Assembly: GCA_028023455.1 (NCBI GenBank)
Contig: JAQFVV010000031.1
Coordinates: 8,734,093-8,798,092, forward strand
Length of the DNA stretch: 64,000 nt
Direction: 5' to 3'
Source: Epiperipatus broadwayi
Lineage: Eukaryota; Onychophora; Udeonychophora; Euonychophora; Peripatidae
The notes below the pieces were generated by a model, which saw only the letters and a program-made list of their open reading frames with translations, had not been told where the DNA came from and searched no databases. Below, piece by piece: positions 37,614 to 50,169 of this stretch (within the stretch, counting starts at the first letter, position 1; each line of letters starts with the position of its first letter). The position numbers and the translations under genes are program-made.

Positions 37614-39900
37614 TCACTGAATTGAATAAAACATTAAAAATTCCACCAATAGCAAAAATGTTAAATTTAGGAATGTTTTTTTAAAAAAATCTTTCCAAAT
37701 AGGAGGAAGTTTGCAAGTATCATCTTGCTTATTGATACAATCTAGCCTTTTAAGTATCTCAATGGCTTCTCTAAATTTGCACTGGTAGAGATTATCACAT
37801 CTGGATATGATTCTGGTACTAGAAAAATCAATTTTATGACCTGAATCTATAGTATGAAATGAGAATGCTGATGATGATGAGTGTTGTTTTAGTGCATTAG
37901 CATGCTCATCTCTCCTAACACTGATGCAATGATTACTCATACCTATGTAAGAAGCTTTACAATTTTTACATGAGATTTGATAGACACCATGAGATTCAAG
38001 TGGGATTGAATCCATAGGCTTGGTTATTGATGAGCAGAAAATGCTTTATCTATATTATAGCATTTTAATGTACGTCCGATACTGTCTGTAGTTCCTTTTA
38101 CATATGGAACACAAATCCTAATAGCTGATTTATCATCTTTTTGTTTCCTATATTGTCTATTTTGGGTTTGAAATAAGGCTTTTTTTATAAATTTGTAATT
38201 ACAACTATTTGCTAATACAACACTATTAATATGATTTATTTCTTCTTTCAGATGTGTCTCATCTGAAAGGTTAATTGCTCTATTTAAAAGAGTTTTGGCT
38301 ACAGAAACTATCTGAGTTGGGTGATGATGAGAATAAAAATGTAAATACCTGTCTGCTCACGTATCCATTCTGTAAATAGAAAAAAATAAACTATTTGGTG
38401 TTCTGCTGACTAAAACATCAAGAAAAGGGAGTTTTCCATCAGACTCTGTCTCCATTGTATATTTAATATGAGGATGCATATTATTTAAATGTAAGAAAAA
38501 ATCATCTAATTTATTTTTTCCATGTTGCCATATGACAAAAGTGTCATCTATGTATCTGAGCTAAATGAGAGATTTTAAAGATGATGATTCTAAAGCACGA
38601 GTTTCTATATATTCCATGAATAAATCAGCTATTGCTCCTGAGATAGGTGAGCCCATAGGAGTACCAAAAACTTGTCTGTAATGTTGTCCATTGTATACAA
38701 AATATGTATTTAAAAGACAGTGTTTAATCAAAGCAATAATATGGTCTGGTAAATTGCAACATTGTGAGATTATATTTAAAGCTTCATCAATTGGAATGTT
38801 TGTAAATAAAGACACGACATCAAAACTGATCAGAATGTCATTAGCATTAATTTTTAAACTTTTTAAAACAGAAATAAAATGAAGAGAGTTTTTAATATAT
38901 GATTTAATAGATGGGAATGTAGGTTTAATGAAATCCGATGAGTATCTAGCTAAAATATAAGTTGGAGAACCTATTGCACTTACTATTGGATGAAGGGAGG
39001 TATCTGGTTTGTGAATTTTTGGAAGTCTATAAAATTTTGGACAGACACAAGATTTTTCTTGAGGGATTATTTTATTTTTTATCTCTGTTTCAATAGGTGA
39101 TTTATTAATAATAGCTTTTGTTATTTTTTCCAAATATGCAGTTTGATCTCTTTTTGATAGTTTATAAGTTTTATCATTAAGCAGATCTAAAATTTTATTA
39201 TGGTAAATGTCATGATACATTACAACTGTGGCATTACCTTTATCAGCTGGAAGTACAACAATTGATTTGTCTGATTTTATATTATTTAATGCTTGTCTTT
39301 CTTACTTTGAAATATTATTTTTAGGAAGCTTAGCTTTTTTTAAAATATTACAAATCTCAGCTCTAGACAAATCAGCTGATGGAGAATCAATTTTATCGAG
39401 AGCTGATTCAACAGTACAAACAAGTTTCTCAAAAGGTATCCGGGAAGGTGTTAAAGCAAAATTGAAACCTTTTTCTAAAACCGAAATTTCATCTGTAGAT
39501 AGGGCTTTCTTAGATAAATTATAAATGGTTTTTGGATTTGGATACATAATGTTTGGGGATTGTGTTCTAATTAGCATTTGCAATTTTTTTTTTTTGCTTT
39601 GTTGTTACAAATTCCGAATCTTTAAAGGATCTAAAACTTGCAATACAATCAAAACTAGTCCACAGTATTACTAAGGAATAAACGTAAATGTAGCAATACT
39701 TTATCAATTTTGTCTAAATTTTTCCGAGTTTCTTTAATAAAAGAGTTTAAAATAATATTGCTTGTTTTCCTTAGAATTTTACTAACATTATAATTGTTCT
39801 TATGAAACACAATTTTACAGCAAGTGGGTCGAACATTGTGATTTTTGCATGCTAATAGAAAAGATAAATTACAAAGTAACTTACATTTCTTAATCCATGT
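37614..39900 (-). pseudogene. PLE A reverse transcriptase-GIY-YIG protein, broken
   Basis: Order on the minus strand: an N-terminal part near 39880-39640 (LDKIDKVLLHLRLFLSNT); the region with EISVLEKGFNFALTP and VVLPADKGNATVVM; then the palm with KIHKPD, SFDVVSLFTNIPIDEAL, GTPMGSPIS and RYIDDTFVIW (the catalytic YIDD at 38543-38554); then RAINLSDETH; then GIY-YIG endonuclease (GVYQISCKNC, SYIGMSN, RRDEHANA, REAIEILKR). The protein would nick target DNA and copy the element RNA at the nick. Lesions: frameshift in a poly-A near 39590; TAA at 39302-39304; TAG replacing the Trp codon before YIDD at 38561-38563; TGA at 38357-38359; a 16-bp deletion near 38027 relative to copy B. The catalytic residues themselves remain. 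Confidence 0.85.
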
Positions 39901-39956
39901 TCATTCAAATATATGAAGCTGTTTAAAAATTTCCTCCCCATTGAGGTTAATAATGT

Positions 39957-40317
39957 TAAAACGAAGATTTGAACGGGTTAAATACATAAAATACATATTT
40001 TGCAGGTTCATCCATTTTAAAAACTTTTAATATAAATATACTGACGTTTCAACTTGGTCAAACAAGTCATCCACAGAGTTATAAAACGTAGAAAAATGGT
40101 TGTAGAGGTGCTACAATCACTGATTTGAATAAAACGTTAAAAATTCCACCAATAGCAAAAATGTTAAATTTAGGAATGTTTTTTAAAAAAATCTTTCCAA
40201 ATAGGAGGAAGTTTGCAAGTATCATCTCGCTTATTGATACAATCTGGCTTTTTAAGTATCTCAATGGCTTCTCTAATTTTGCACTGGTAGAAATTATCAC
40301 ATCTGGTTAGGATCCTG
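39957..40317 (-). repeat. PLE terminal repeat (pseudo-LTR) between A and B
   Basis: This nearly repeats 37452-37812: gttaaaacgaagatttg, acatattttgcaggttcatc, acgtttcaacttggtc, then the reverse complement of the end of the endonuclease frame (KLPPIWKDFF on the minus strand). It is direct relative to A and inverted relative to B. Confidence 0.85.
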
Positions 40318-42067
40318 GATTTGTAATATTTTAAAAAAAGCTAAGCTTCCTAAAAATAATATTTCAAAGAAAGAAAGACAAGCAATAAATAATATAAAAT
40401 TGAACAAATCAATTGTTGTACTTTCAGCTGATAAAGGTAATGCCACAGTTGTAATGGATCGTGCCATTTACCATGATAAAATGTTAGATCTGCTTAATGA
40501 TAAAACTTATAAACTATCAAAAAGAGATCATACTACGTGTTTGGAAAAAACAACAAAATCTATTATTAATAAAACGCCTATTGAAACAGAGATAAAAAAT
40601 AAAATAATCTTTCATGAAAAATCTTGTGTCTGTCCAAAATTTTATGGACTTCCAAAAATTCACAAACCAGATACCCCCCTTCGTCCAATAGTAAGTGCAA
40701 TAAGTTCTCCAACTCATATTTTAGCTAGATACTTATCGGATTTCATTAAACCTACAATCCCATCTATTAAATCATATATTAAAAACTCTCTTCATTTTAT
40801 TTCTATTTTAAAAAGTTTAAAAATTAATGCTAACGACATTCTGGTCAGTTTTGATGTTGTTTCTTTGTTTACAAACATTCCAATTGATGAAGCTTTAAAT
40901 ATAATCTCACAATGTTGCAATTTACCAGACCATATTCTTGCTTTGATTAAACGTTGTCTCTTAAATACATATTTTGTATACAATGAAAAACATGACAGAC
41001 AAGTTTTTGGTACTTCTATGGGCTCACCTATCTCAGGAGTAATAGCTGATTTATTCATGGAATATATAGAAACTTGTGCTTTAGAATCATCATCTTTAAA
41101 ACCTCTCATTTGGCACAGATACATAGATGACACTTTTGTCATATGGCAACATGGAAAAAATAAATTAGATGATTTTTTTATTACATTTAAATAATATGCA
41201 TCCTCATATTTAATTTACAATGGAGACAGAGTCTGATGGAAATCCCTTTTCATAATGTTCTAGTCACCAGAACACCAAATAGTTTATTTTTTTATATTTA
41301 CAGAAAGGATACACACACAGACAGGTATTTACATTTTTATTCTCATCATCACCCAACTCAGATAGTTTCCGTAGCCAAAACTCTTTTAAATAGAGCAATT
41401 AACCTTTCAGATGAGACACATCTGAAAGAAGAAATAAATCATATTAATAGTGTTTTATTAGCAAATAGTTATAATTACAAATTTATAAAAAAAGCCTTAT
41501 TTCAAGCCCAAAATAGACAAAATAGGAAACAAAAAGATGATAAATCAGCTATTAGGATTTGTGTTCCATATGCAAAAGGAACTACAGACAGTATCGGATG
41601 TATATTAAAATGCTATAATATAGATACAGCATTTTCTGCTCATCAAAAGATCAGCAATATAATAACCAAGCCTAAGGATTCAATCCCTCTTGAATCCTAT
41701 GGTGTCTATCAAATCTCATGTAAAAATTGTAAAGCTTCTTACATAGATATGAGTAATCATCACATCAGTGTTAGGAGAGTTGAGCATGCTAATGCAGTTA
41801 AACAACACTCTTCATCATCAGTTCCATACTATAGATTCAGGTCATAAAATTGATTTTTATACTACCAGGATCATATCCAGATGTGATAATCTCTACCAGT
41901 GCAAATTTAGAGAAGCCATTGAGATACTTAAAAGGCCAGATTGTATTAATAAGCAAGATGATACTTGCAAACTTCCTCCTATTTGGAAAGATTTTTTTAA
42001 AAAAACATTCCTAAATTTAACATTTTTGCTATTGGTGGAATTTTTAACATTTTATTCAAATCAGTGA
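40318..42067 (+). pseudogene. PLE B reverse transcriptase-GIY-YIG protein, broken
   Basis: The main open part is 40400-41194 (264 codons) with VVLSADKGNATVVMD, KIHKPDTPLRPIVSAI, FDVVSLFTNIPIDEAL, GTSMGSPISG and WHRYIDDTFVIW (YIDD at 41120-41131). An extra base in a T-run near 41170 and loss of two bases near 41243 shift the frame; it resumes at 41236-41847 with DTHTDRYLHFYSHHHPTQ and GVYQISCKNC. The second endonuclease motif reads SYIDMSN, with Asp in place of the conserved Gly. Another deletion near 41822 shifts to 41768-42067 (HTIDSGHKIDF, REAIEILKR, KLPPIWKDFF). Unlike A, it keeps the Trp before YIDD and has no stop in the palm. Confidence 0.85.
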
Positions 42068-42197
42068 TTGTAGCACCTCTACAACCATCTTTCTTCCTTT
42101 TATAACTCTGTGGATGACTTGTGTGACCAAGTCAAAACGTCAGTATATTTATATTAAAAGTTTTTAACAGGGATAAACCCGCAAAATATGTATTATA

Positions 42198-42200
<3 letters not shown>
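40318..42200 (+). mobile_element. Penelope-like element B, 5'-truncated
   Basis: The copy starts inside the reverse transcriptase frame (equivalent to position 39350 of A) and runs through the 3' untranslated part (gtggatgacttgtgtgacca, agtcaaaacgtcag, acccgcaaaatatgta). The outermost terminus found in A (gcaaatcttcgttttaa) is missing; (TA)n follows. It is a close relative of A on the opposite strand, so the pair can fold into a hairpin with arms of almost 2 kb. Confidence 0.85.

Positions 42201-42205
<5 letters not shown>

Positions 42206-42263
<58 letters not shown>
42206..42263. repeat. (TA)n tract
   Basis: A (TA)n run of about 58 bp joining the end of PLE B to the first base of large element #3. 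Confidence 0.95.
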
Positions 42264-42267
<4 letters not shown>

Positions 42268-43234
42268 GCCCTTTTATATAGGTCAGTAATAATTCATCAC
42301 AGTCAATTACTAAAAATTTTAAATTTTAGAATATGTTCTTTTGATTTATTAATTATAGTTTGTCAATTATATTATAAAGTATAATTTGAAGCTAAAGAAA
42401 ATACGTTGTATATAAAATTATAGCGAATCATTTAAAAATAGTTAAGTAAAGCTTAAAATATTGTTGCATATGGTTGCAAAAGCTGGCCATATTAAATAAC
42501 ACAGCTGTAAATTGTTAAAAAGTATATTTAAATGTCAAATTTTAATAGTTTTAAACTTATAGTAATAAATGTTATATTTTAAATTTATAAAGTCATATTT
42601 AATAATCTAATAAAAAACGTATATTTTAAAAAATAAACTTTATGATGGTGAAAATTATATTTGGTTCTATATTTTTAAAATTATTCTTCCACAGTTTTAT
42701 AATTATATTAATTAATATAATAAGTGTAGCAATTTTATAAATCTAGGCAGAGAAATAGATTGAAAATCGTCTGTCTCAATTTTATATTGATCATGTGACT
42801 TTTAAAGCTTACTTTCACACACATGCTTGTTTGAGTTTAAATTAACAAAGTTTGAAATATTTTAAAAGGTTGCATTATAGAATTGGATGGAATTATCACC
42901 TAGCATAAAGCAAATATTAAATATTAAGTTAACTATTGTATGTAATATTTTAAGTAATGTAATAAAGATGAATACAGATATAATAAAAAAGTTAAATATT
43001 TTGTTTAAATAAAAATAGATAAATTGAATATTAAAAATGGAAGAGGTTATTAAATATTATTTTAAAAGTTAATTTTGAAATATTTTAAGTAATTTATCAA
43101 AGTAATAATCAATCTGAAAGTAATATTTTAAATAATATTTTTAAGTTTTACTACGTCATAATTTGTATTTTTGAAAATTCAATTCTGTAAAAAATTGAAA
43201 ATATGTAAATTTGTTCTCAAGCTAAAAGTAAGAA

Positions 43235-43300
43235 TCAACCAATCAAATGAAGTATTCTTACAGACTATAAATATGAATTGTACGGGGATATCAGAGGAGT
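43235..43300 (+). promoter_or_regulatory. putative Pol II promoter in element #3
   Basis: accaatcaaatgaagtattc is followed by tataaat at 43266; CCAAT to TATA is 27 bp. The sequence around the CCAAT box (ccaatcaaatg.aagt) is also found in element #4. Confidence 0.5.
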
Positions 43301-43870
43301 TTAATAATGTGTTAGTGGTGATTAATAACATACCTATGTAGCTGAGTAATATCAGAAGCTATAGAGGTGAAAAATCTTTAAAATTTTTATTATTTAGTCA
43401 ATTTGTAGTATTCTCTTATACTTCTTTTATCAATAAGATACTTTTATATTTTTTAAAAAAGAGTTTAAAATACAATAAATTTTTGAACTTCATTTAAATG
43501 AATTGCTAATTTTTAAAAGTTGCTTGCCAGTCGTATTTTATCTAAAATTTAACCTAAACTTCGGAATGAAACAAATGGATATAGTAAGTAAAATGTATAT
43601 AAATTATAATACTATGAAAATTCATAGTATGTTCATTGATACTATTATATTAATGCTTAACCAGAGAACTGTTTTGGTACATGAAAACCACAGCTAGGAC
43701 ATTATACGGATGCAATGGAAAGCTAATTGCCATCTAAAAAAAATTTGTGACACATTATTTATAAGCTTATCCAGGATTTTGAAAAATTGAATAAGATACT
43801 TATATCTTATGAATTATCATAAAATATAATAATGTCTGAAACAGAATGTTTAGTCCTTTTGAAGGAAACA

Positions 43871-43876
<6 letters not shown>

Positions 43877-43952
<76 letters not shown>

Positions 43953-43955
43953 CAA
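43877..43955. repeat. twin (TA)n tract with palindromic edges
   Basis: (TA)n runs on both sides of ttgtaat (43904); attacaa closes the block at 43955, mirroring it. Confidence 0.85.
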
Positions 43956-46900
43956 GAATTAAAAAAGAGCTTACAGAGAAGATTTTGTTTAAGGAGTTGT
44001 GATATTAAAAACTTCTAGTCTCAAAAATATTTAAAATGCATCTTTAGTAGTATTTATTTTTGAAGCGCTTTATCAAGGATGGAAACTTATATACAAGAAT
44101 AAACACATAATAGTTGATTAAAAATGAATCCATGGAAATTGTGGGGAAAAGTTTACCGAATATTTTTTAAAGTTAAATTATCTAAGAAGCTTCACAGGAT
44201 TAGTTTTGCATAATGAATCTTTAATAATAATTATTATTTAAAATAGTAAAACCAAGGATTATTGTTTTATAAAATTTATTAAAACGGATTAACAAGGATT
44301 TTATTATATTTTTTAAGATTTAAAAAGACGTCGAATTATTTTTTACTATTTTTTAAAAATTGTTCGCCAACCACCTATAATGGATTGTTCTTGTTCATCA
44401 TCATAGCAATGGAGCAGGGGGAAAACGCTCTTGAAGAATAACGCATTTTTAGGAGGAACATTTAAAAAAAAAACTAGAGAAAATAATAAGTTTTATGAAC
44501 TCTATCAAGGACTTTTATCAAGTACAGAATTAATGAAGAAATAAGTAACTATAGTCTTAATTTTTTTTTTACTAACTTAGTTTAAATGTAAATTTTTTCT
44601 ATTTATAAGATTAGTAAAACATAAAACATTAATTTGTTAATAACATAAAATTTATAATATAATTTAATAATTTAGATAAGAATATTTTTAAATAAAACGT
44701 ATAGATGTGTCTTTTTTTTATGTATGCGATATTAAGTACTAGTGGATGAAGGAAGCCTACTGAACATAATGACGAGATAAAGGTTATTTGGTAATAGTAA
44801 TAACTATTAATAATTTATAATGTATATTTTTTGTTTTCTTTAGATCATCTATAAATCGTAAGAATGAAGTGTAAAAGTTTTAATTATATGTAACGCATTT
44901 CATACAACATTTTAAAAACATTATGAAATAGGATTGATTTGAAAATATGCATACAATGATTTTTATATTAGTGATATAATCCAACATAATAACAAATAAT
45001 TATGTGATTCTTTTAAAATTTTCATGTTACGATATTCAGATATTGTCTAATTAGATTGTATATGATTAAACATACAGAATAATGAAGTAAGCAAACTTTT
45101 CTTGTGGAACAGTGAAATTGTTTTAAATTATCAATGAATTTTATTTATTGTTTTTGTAAATGCAGATAGTTATTTATCGATGTAAGATGTGGAAAATCTT
45201 GAGAAATAATGTTGAGATAGTGGCTTGGAAGTACTTAGTGAACAGGAAACCAAGATGATGCTTTTAAGAAATAGGATATGATAAGAAATAGAAATAATAT
45301 TTAGTCTTGATGTGGATATCAGCATAGTTAACAAAGCCCTATGACTGGTACACATTTTATTTGGGCAGTGTTTTATGTTTCTTTAAATATTTGATGTTCT
45401 AATAAAGCTGAAGAAATAGCTTTAACATCGTTCATGTATTAGAGGATATTAGGCAGGTAAAGGTCATACCTCTTTCTTGTTAATGCACTGTGCCATGTTT
45501 TTGAGATATATTATGAGTGATACTCTAGCTTTCTTTCTTAAATCCTATACATCTATTTCGCTATCTTTATTCCATGTAACTGCATCGTTCAGTAAGATAT
45601 TTTGAAAAGAAATGATAAATAATTTAGAGCTTAGGTTGTGCTATCGTTTTGTATAAGATTGGTTTATTTGCCTATAAGGAACAGAATTTTATAACTTAAA
45701 ATTGAAGGTCCAATGAATCCTAAGGGAAAAGAGGGAATCATAGAATATATTTTGAATTTTATTTCGGAAATGAAATATAAATTTTTAAAATAGAGTATCT
45801 AAACAAAGACATTTTTTTTAAAAGGTTAATTATTTTTGAATGCTTTATTATTATTTTTGGAGAAAAATAAGTATTGCATATTTTTAAAATACAATAATAT
45901 ATAATAAATGTAGGAAATATGCATAGTATATTTTTTGTTGATTGAATAATAGGAATATATTGATGATTACACTTATATCATACTAAAGTAAGGATAAATA
46001 AGAATATATTATGATTAGTAAACATCGTGTGATAAAACACTAAAATATAGTACTGAATTTTGGACGAATATTTTATGTAACATCTTTGACTTTTCAAGAT
46101 AAAACTTTTTTAATATTTTGAGAAATACATACTCATTATAAAGTTAATTTTGTTTTCTGTAGAATGTTTTCCTATGAATGTTTTTAAAAATAAGATAGTT
46201 TAATAATATTAAGGATGAAATAATTTGCTAATAAAATAAGTAAATATATTTGTAATAAGTTAACCACACCGAGAAACCAAATGGTAACATTATATTTTGT
46301 CTTAAGTCTAAATAAAGATATAACTAAAATATAAATTATTTTTTTTAATAACCTAGTAGATAAAATGTAAAGTATAAAATAAGGATATCCACTGTAAATA
46401 GTATACATAAATTGTTTATTTTATTTTGTTGTTATTAATAAACGTTGTTAAAATTTGTTTTCTTTTTCAAAATTTTGTGTCTGAATTGTTTATTTTTCCA
46501 CTTCACTGCATGAAATCATGATATATTCATAACAATTGAAACAAATATATAATTTTGCACAAAAAGATAAATAAAAAATTATTTTAAGAATTTAAATATT
46601 TTATTGGTATTCTTTTAATTAAATAATCATAATTTTATATTACTTTATTGGTCATAAATAAGTTATCACAATAGTATATTGAATTATATGCTATCAGTTG
46701 CAACTTACTTTTGTTTGTCAGATTATCAAATGCTTCCACGAATTTATTATATTATTACATGAAGATAAAAGATTATATAAAATTATTTTATTATTTTATT
46801 TTGGTAATAAAAATATAACGAAAAGAAAAGATATCCAGAATTGGTTAAACAATAAAGAATATTATTATTATTATTTATTATTATTAGTTTCAGTGTAGTA

Positions 46901-47371
46901 GATTATGACATAAAATCCCTTCTCATACTTTACTACCATATTTTTTATTAACTTAAAATAAACTTTATGAACCTGAGATTTTTATTGAGCTAGATTATTA
47001 TAAATAAAAAATTAAGATGTAATGATTAGCTTAATCTTAGTGAGTAGAAGTTATTAAAGTCATAAGAATACTATGAGTTCATTATTTGAAATAGTAATAA
47101 GGAGGGATAGTGTTCTTATGCCTTTGATGTAGTATTTTGTAGGATTTAATCTATCTTGTCACCTGTATGTTCACTTCAAGTCTCATGAAAATATTAAATA
47201 TTTATTTAATTTATTTTTATAAACTGAACCTTATTCGTATTTTAAATTTGAGCTAGTGAAATATTTAATTTTAGTGCTGAATATTGTATTTATTAATTAT
47301 TAACTGAGCTAGAACCCATTTTATTTTGTCATACACTACTCTGAAGTGAAGATGCACAAAGACCAGGTTAG

Positions 47372-47373
<2 letters not shown>

Positions 47374-47461
<88 letters not shown>
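47374..47461. repeat. (TA)n tract, about 88 bp
   Basis: A pure run directly following the end of large element #3. It creates a meaningless Tyr/Ile open frame on the minus strand. Confidence 0.95.
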
Positions 47462-47464
<3 letters not shown>

Positions 47465-48160
47465 TGTGTGTTAATTGTATTGCAAATACCAATGTGTGTC
47501 AGATAGACACTTATATGTAAAACTTTAATTATATCAATTCAAACCTATTCATTTTATATCAAACCACATGCTTATTTGCTGAATGGGTTTTAAGAAAACC
47601 TAAAGTATTAATCATGTAAACCATAGTGTAATAACTTGAATTGTGTATATTATTCATGTAAATCACAATGTAATAATTTGAAATTTGTATAGTAATCAAA
47701 ATCAGAAGGCTTCTAATTGTAGAGTCATATCCTACAGACCTTGATATCATTTTTTAATTGTTAATAAACTTATATATAATTGTTAAAAGTTGTATTGCAT
47801 CATCTCTTGGTCACCATAGCAGTAATACAGCTTGTGTTCTTTGAGCTAGATTCATTTATAATGGCTGAATAAATGGGGATGTATTTTAGTGCTTATGGGC
47901 ATCCAGATGATTGATGATGATTATTGATTGATATATTCTGGAATGTCACTAAGATTATAATTTTAAGGCCTCTGCACTACATTTTATTTTAGTTTAATCT
48001 TATTAGAACTTAAGTTTATAGTTGTCCAGTACATTAATGGTACTAAGTGGCTAAGCATTGATGTTGATCAGCATGTTTCAATATACCAGCATTATTTTTT
48101 GAGTTGCATTCTTATGGATTAGCACTTAAATGTATGTATCCAAATTAATGGTTAAATAAT
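47462..48160. other. AT-rich DNA, nothing recognised
   Basis: No gene signal. There is a short internal repeat (atcatgtaaaccatagtgtaa at about 47612 and catgtaaatcacaatgtaat at about 47655). Confidence 0.5.
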
Positions 48161-48167
48161 TGCCCAA

Positions 48168-48230
48168 GCTGGCAATGGCTCAATAGTTAGCCTGGTCTAC
48201 ATAAGACCTATGTCCAATCCAGTCACCATA
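48168..48230 (+). mobile_element. tRNA-derived SINE fragment
   Basis: ctggcaatggctcaatagtt, agcctgg fits a tRNA D-arm/A box and tgtccaatccagtcacca fits a decayed B box plus acceptor strand. No target duplication was seen. It is a degenerate fragment. Confidence 0.45.
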
Positions 48231-48599
48231 TTGATGTTGATTTAGTGTATTGGTGTATTTTTATTTTGGTTATTTCAGAATAATGAATGCTATTTTGAAT
48301 ATCACTTAATACTTATAATTATTTATACTTATTGATAATGCTGATTGATGAAGTTCTAACTATGTTTATAGTTCCTCCTTGGACTAGATAGTTGATCTCT
48401 CAATGCACTCTCATAGAGATATCTCATACTCTCTTTGAATATATAAAATTATTTATATTTTGAATTATTAAAAATTACTTTAATAGTTAATTTGATATTT
48501 CATTTTATCTTAATGTTGGGGGGGGTGATAATGATTTGCCATCACCCCAGGTATGTTCACATTTTGACCACCTCATCTCCCCATCCTGTTACAATATTG

Positions 48600-48745
48600 T
48601 GCCGGTCAAAACATGTTTATCCATCTAACATGAGCTGGAACTCACAAAATGTACTTCAAACCCAGTCAAGCCAAAGATTTAGGTCAGGGACCAGCCTGAA
48701 TTCGAACCAACTCTCTAAGCCCCAGATCAAACACCTAATGAATAA
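48600..48745 (-). mobile_element. possible SINE with B box
   Basis: On the minus strand gttggttcgaattcaggctg is a good pol III B box, preceded by a weak A-box-like gtgtttgatctgggg. The following part (gacctaaatctttggcttga, gaccggcacaatattgtaac) is far less AT-rich than its surroundings, as in SINE bodies. A second G-run (ggggggggtgataatg, 48520) lies at its far end on the plus strand. Confidence 0.4.
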
Positions 48746-48779
48746 CATAATAGTGATAGCACATGAGAATTAATCTTAA

Positions 48780-49463
48780 TCTGGCTGACTAGCAAAGCTG
48801 AGCAAAACAATGAGACATCTATTAACTATGACTATATTAAAATATACATAAGCATGGCTGTAATATGTGGAAGTGGAGAAAAGAAGGAATTCGAACTACT
48901 CAAATAAGTTAGACAATAAAATATATAGTTTAATATACTGACAAATTATTATACATTTATAAATAAATTATATACATTAGTGTGTGCGTGAATGAGCAAG
49001 CAGTAGACGATTACATAGTGTCATTCATGCTATTATTTTTCATATGCTCTTTATTAGTGAAATGATATATTATAAATAAACACATATCTTTGGTGGGTCC
49101 AATATTAAGATGACAATCAGTTATTAGAAAGAAGTTACATAAAATTGCTATTAACGCTTTGATTTACGGTTCTGAAATGTGGTAACTAACGTATCATTTA
49201 AGGGAGCATTCTAAAATTCATTATACATATGATATAAATTATTTTCACACCATTGACGTTGTCAAAATACACAAAAGACAGTTGAAAGATTATATTTCAA
49301 ACTATGACAAAATATTTAATGAAAAATTATTTTAATGATAGTAAGACGAACGCTTTATTTTCTCCAAGGCATATAGATACTCTTAAATATAGATATATAA
49401 ATTATGATGGTAGGATTGTATATGATTGAAATAAACTTAATTAATAAAATAGAAGTAATTGGC

Positions 49464-49506
<43 letters not shown>

Positions 49507-50033
49507 AAGCAAAGCGCAATTTTATTATTAGAGCATTAAAACTGGGTCATGAAGCAATAGAAATAATAATACGAAGAAGTTTGCAGTGCTGACATAATAG
49601 CCTAAAAATGACTAAGAATAAAAGGTTGTGCTTCTAGATGAAAAACGAAATTTCACACCCCGTTCTTGGGTAGTGCTTAGAGAAAAGTGGATAGGCATGG
49701 TGTGGACCAGACTTTTTCTGGTATAACTGATGTGAGAGCCCTTTTATCTACAAAGTGAATATGCATAGCATGTGCCAAACTTATGGGATCACCACCAGAG
49801 GCATTTTATACAAAGTAAATATGATTTTGGATATCTCAACTGTCTACGGAATGAGATATGAGAAGAAATCTATGGGTTTGAACTTGTCGCAATCCCCAGA
49901 TTAAGACTAGAAGCATATAATATATATATATACGAAGATAGGCTAAATGTTAGTAATGCAGAAGGAATGAATGTCCCTAATGACATTGAATAAGATTTAC
50001 TGCTTTTAAAATAAATGACCCTTGTTTGAATAC
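48780..50033. other. AT-rich DNA with (TA)n at 49467-49504
   Basis: No recognisable gene. The part 49655-49910 is less AT-rich (ccccgttcttgggtagtgct, gtgtggaccagac) and may be an unidentified repeat fragment. Confidence 0.5.
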
Positions 50034-50064
50034 TATAATTTATATAGATAATATCACTATGTGG

Positions 50065-50098
<34 letters not shown>

Positions 50099-50125
50099 CC
50101 ACATAGTGATATTATCTATATAAAT

Positions 50126-50167
<42 letters not shown>
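50034..50167. repeat. perfect 96-bp palindrome with (TA)n core, followed by (GA)n
   Basis: From 50034 to 50129 the sequence is its own reverse complement: tataatttatatagataata, tcactatgtggt on the left, a (TA)n core, and accacatagtga onward on the right. A (TA)n(GA)n microsatellite (50127-50167) follows. No part matches the PLE terminus. Confidence 0.9.

Positions 50168-50169
<2 letters not shown>

Larger units (their letters stand above)
37452..40317 (-). mobile_element. Penelope-like element A with tandem terminal copy
   Basis: Read on the minus strand: a partial copy of the 3' end (40317-39957), the body with the reverse transcriptase and GIY-YIG domains (39956-37614), then the 3' end (to 37452) touching (CA)n(TA)n. 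The terminal copy before the body is the 'pseudo-LTR' layout known for PLEs and contains the end of the endonuclease reading frame plus the 3' untranslated part. The protein is broken (see pseudogene entry). Element B, in the opposite orientation, begins where the terminal copy ends. Confidence 0.85.
42264..47373 (+). mobile_element. large non-coding TA-bounded repeat #3
   Basis: The 5.1-kb unit begins TTGTGCCCTTTTATATAGGT, as elements #1 and #4, and ends (read inward) TTCTAACCTGGTCTTTG, as the left end of #2. Landmarks: CCAAT/TATA at 43239-43271; gtgtctgaattg and cacttcactgcatg near 46476-46510, matching the gtgtcgagttc block of #4; gaacctgagattt near 46971; cataagaatactatg and cttatgcc near 47060-47120. 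It is longer than the others and contains a palindromic (TA)n block (43877-43955), possibly a later insertion. No coding frame is present; several short open frames are chance. Confidence 0.65.

Noticed and set aside
38691-39524. Plus-strand open frames opposite PLE A (38691-38882, 39228-39524) and minus-strand frames opposite PLE B (40517-40717, 40792-41142)
   Set aside because: Shadows of the recognised reverse transcriptase frames; no domain of their own.
42100-42190. Hammerhead ribozyme in the PLE end
   Set aside because: The stem and GAAA part are present, but the CTGATGA core was not found, so I do not annotate a ribozyme; kept only as a question in the findings.
43503-43697. Short open frames inside the large elements (for example 43503, 46184, 46698, 15603, 36403)
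   Set aside because: Not conserved in position or sequence between the four copies and of chance length.
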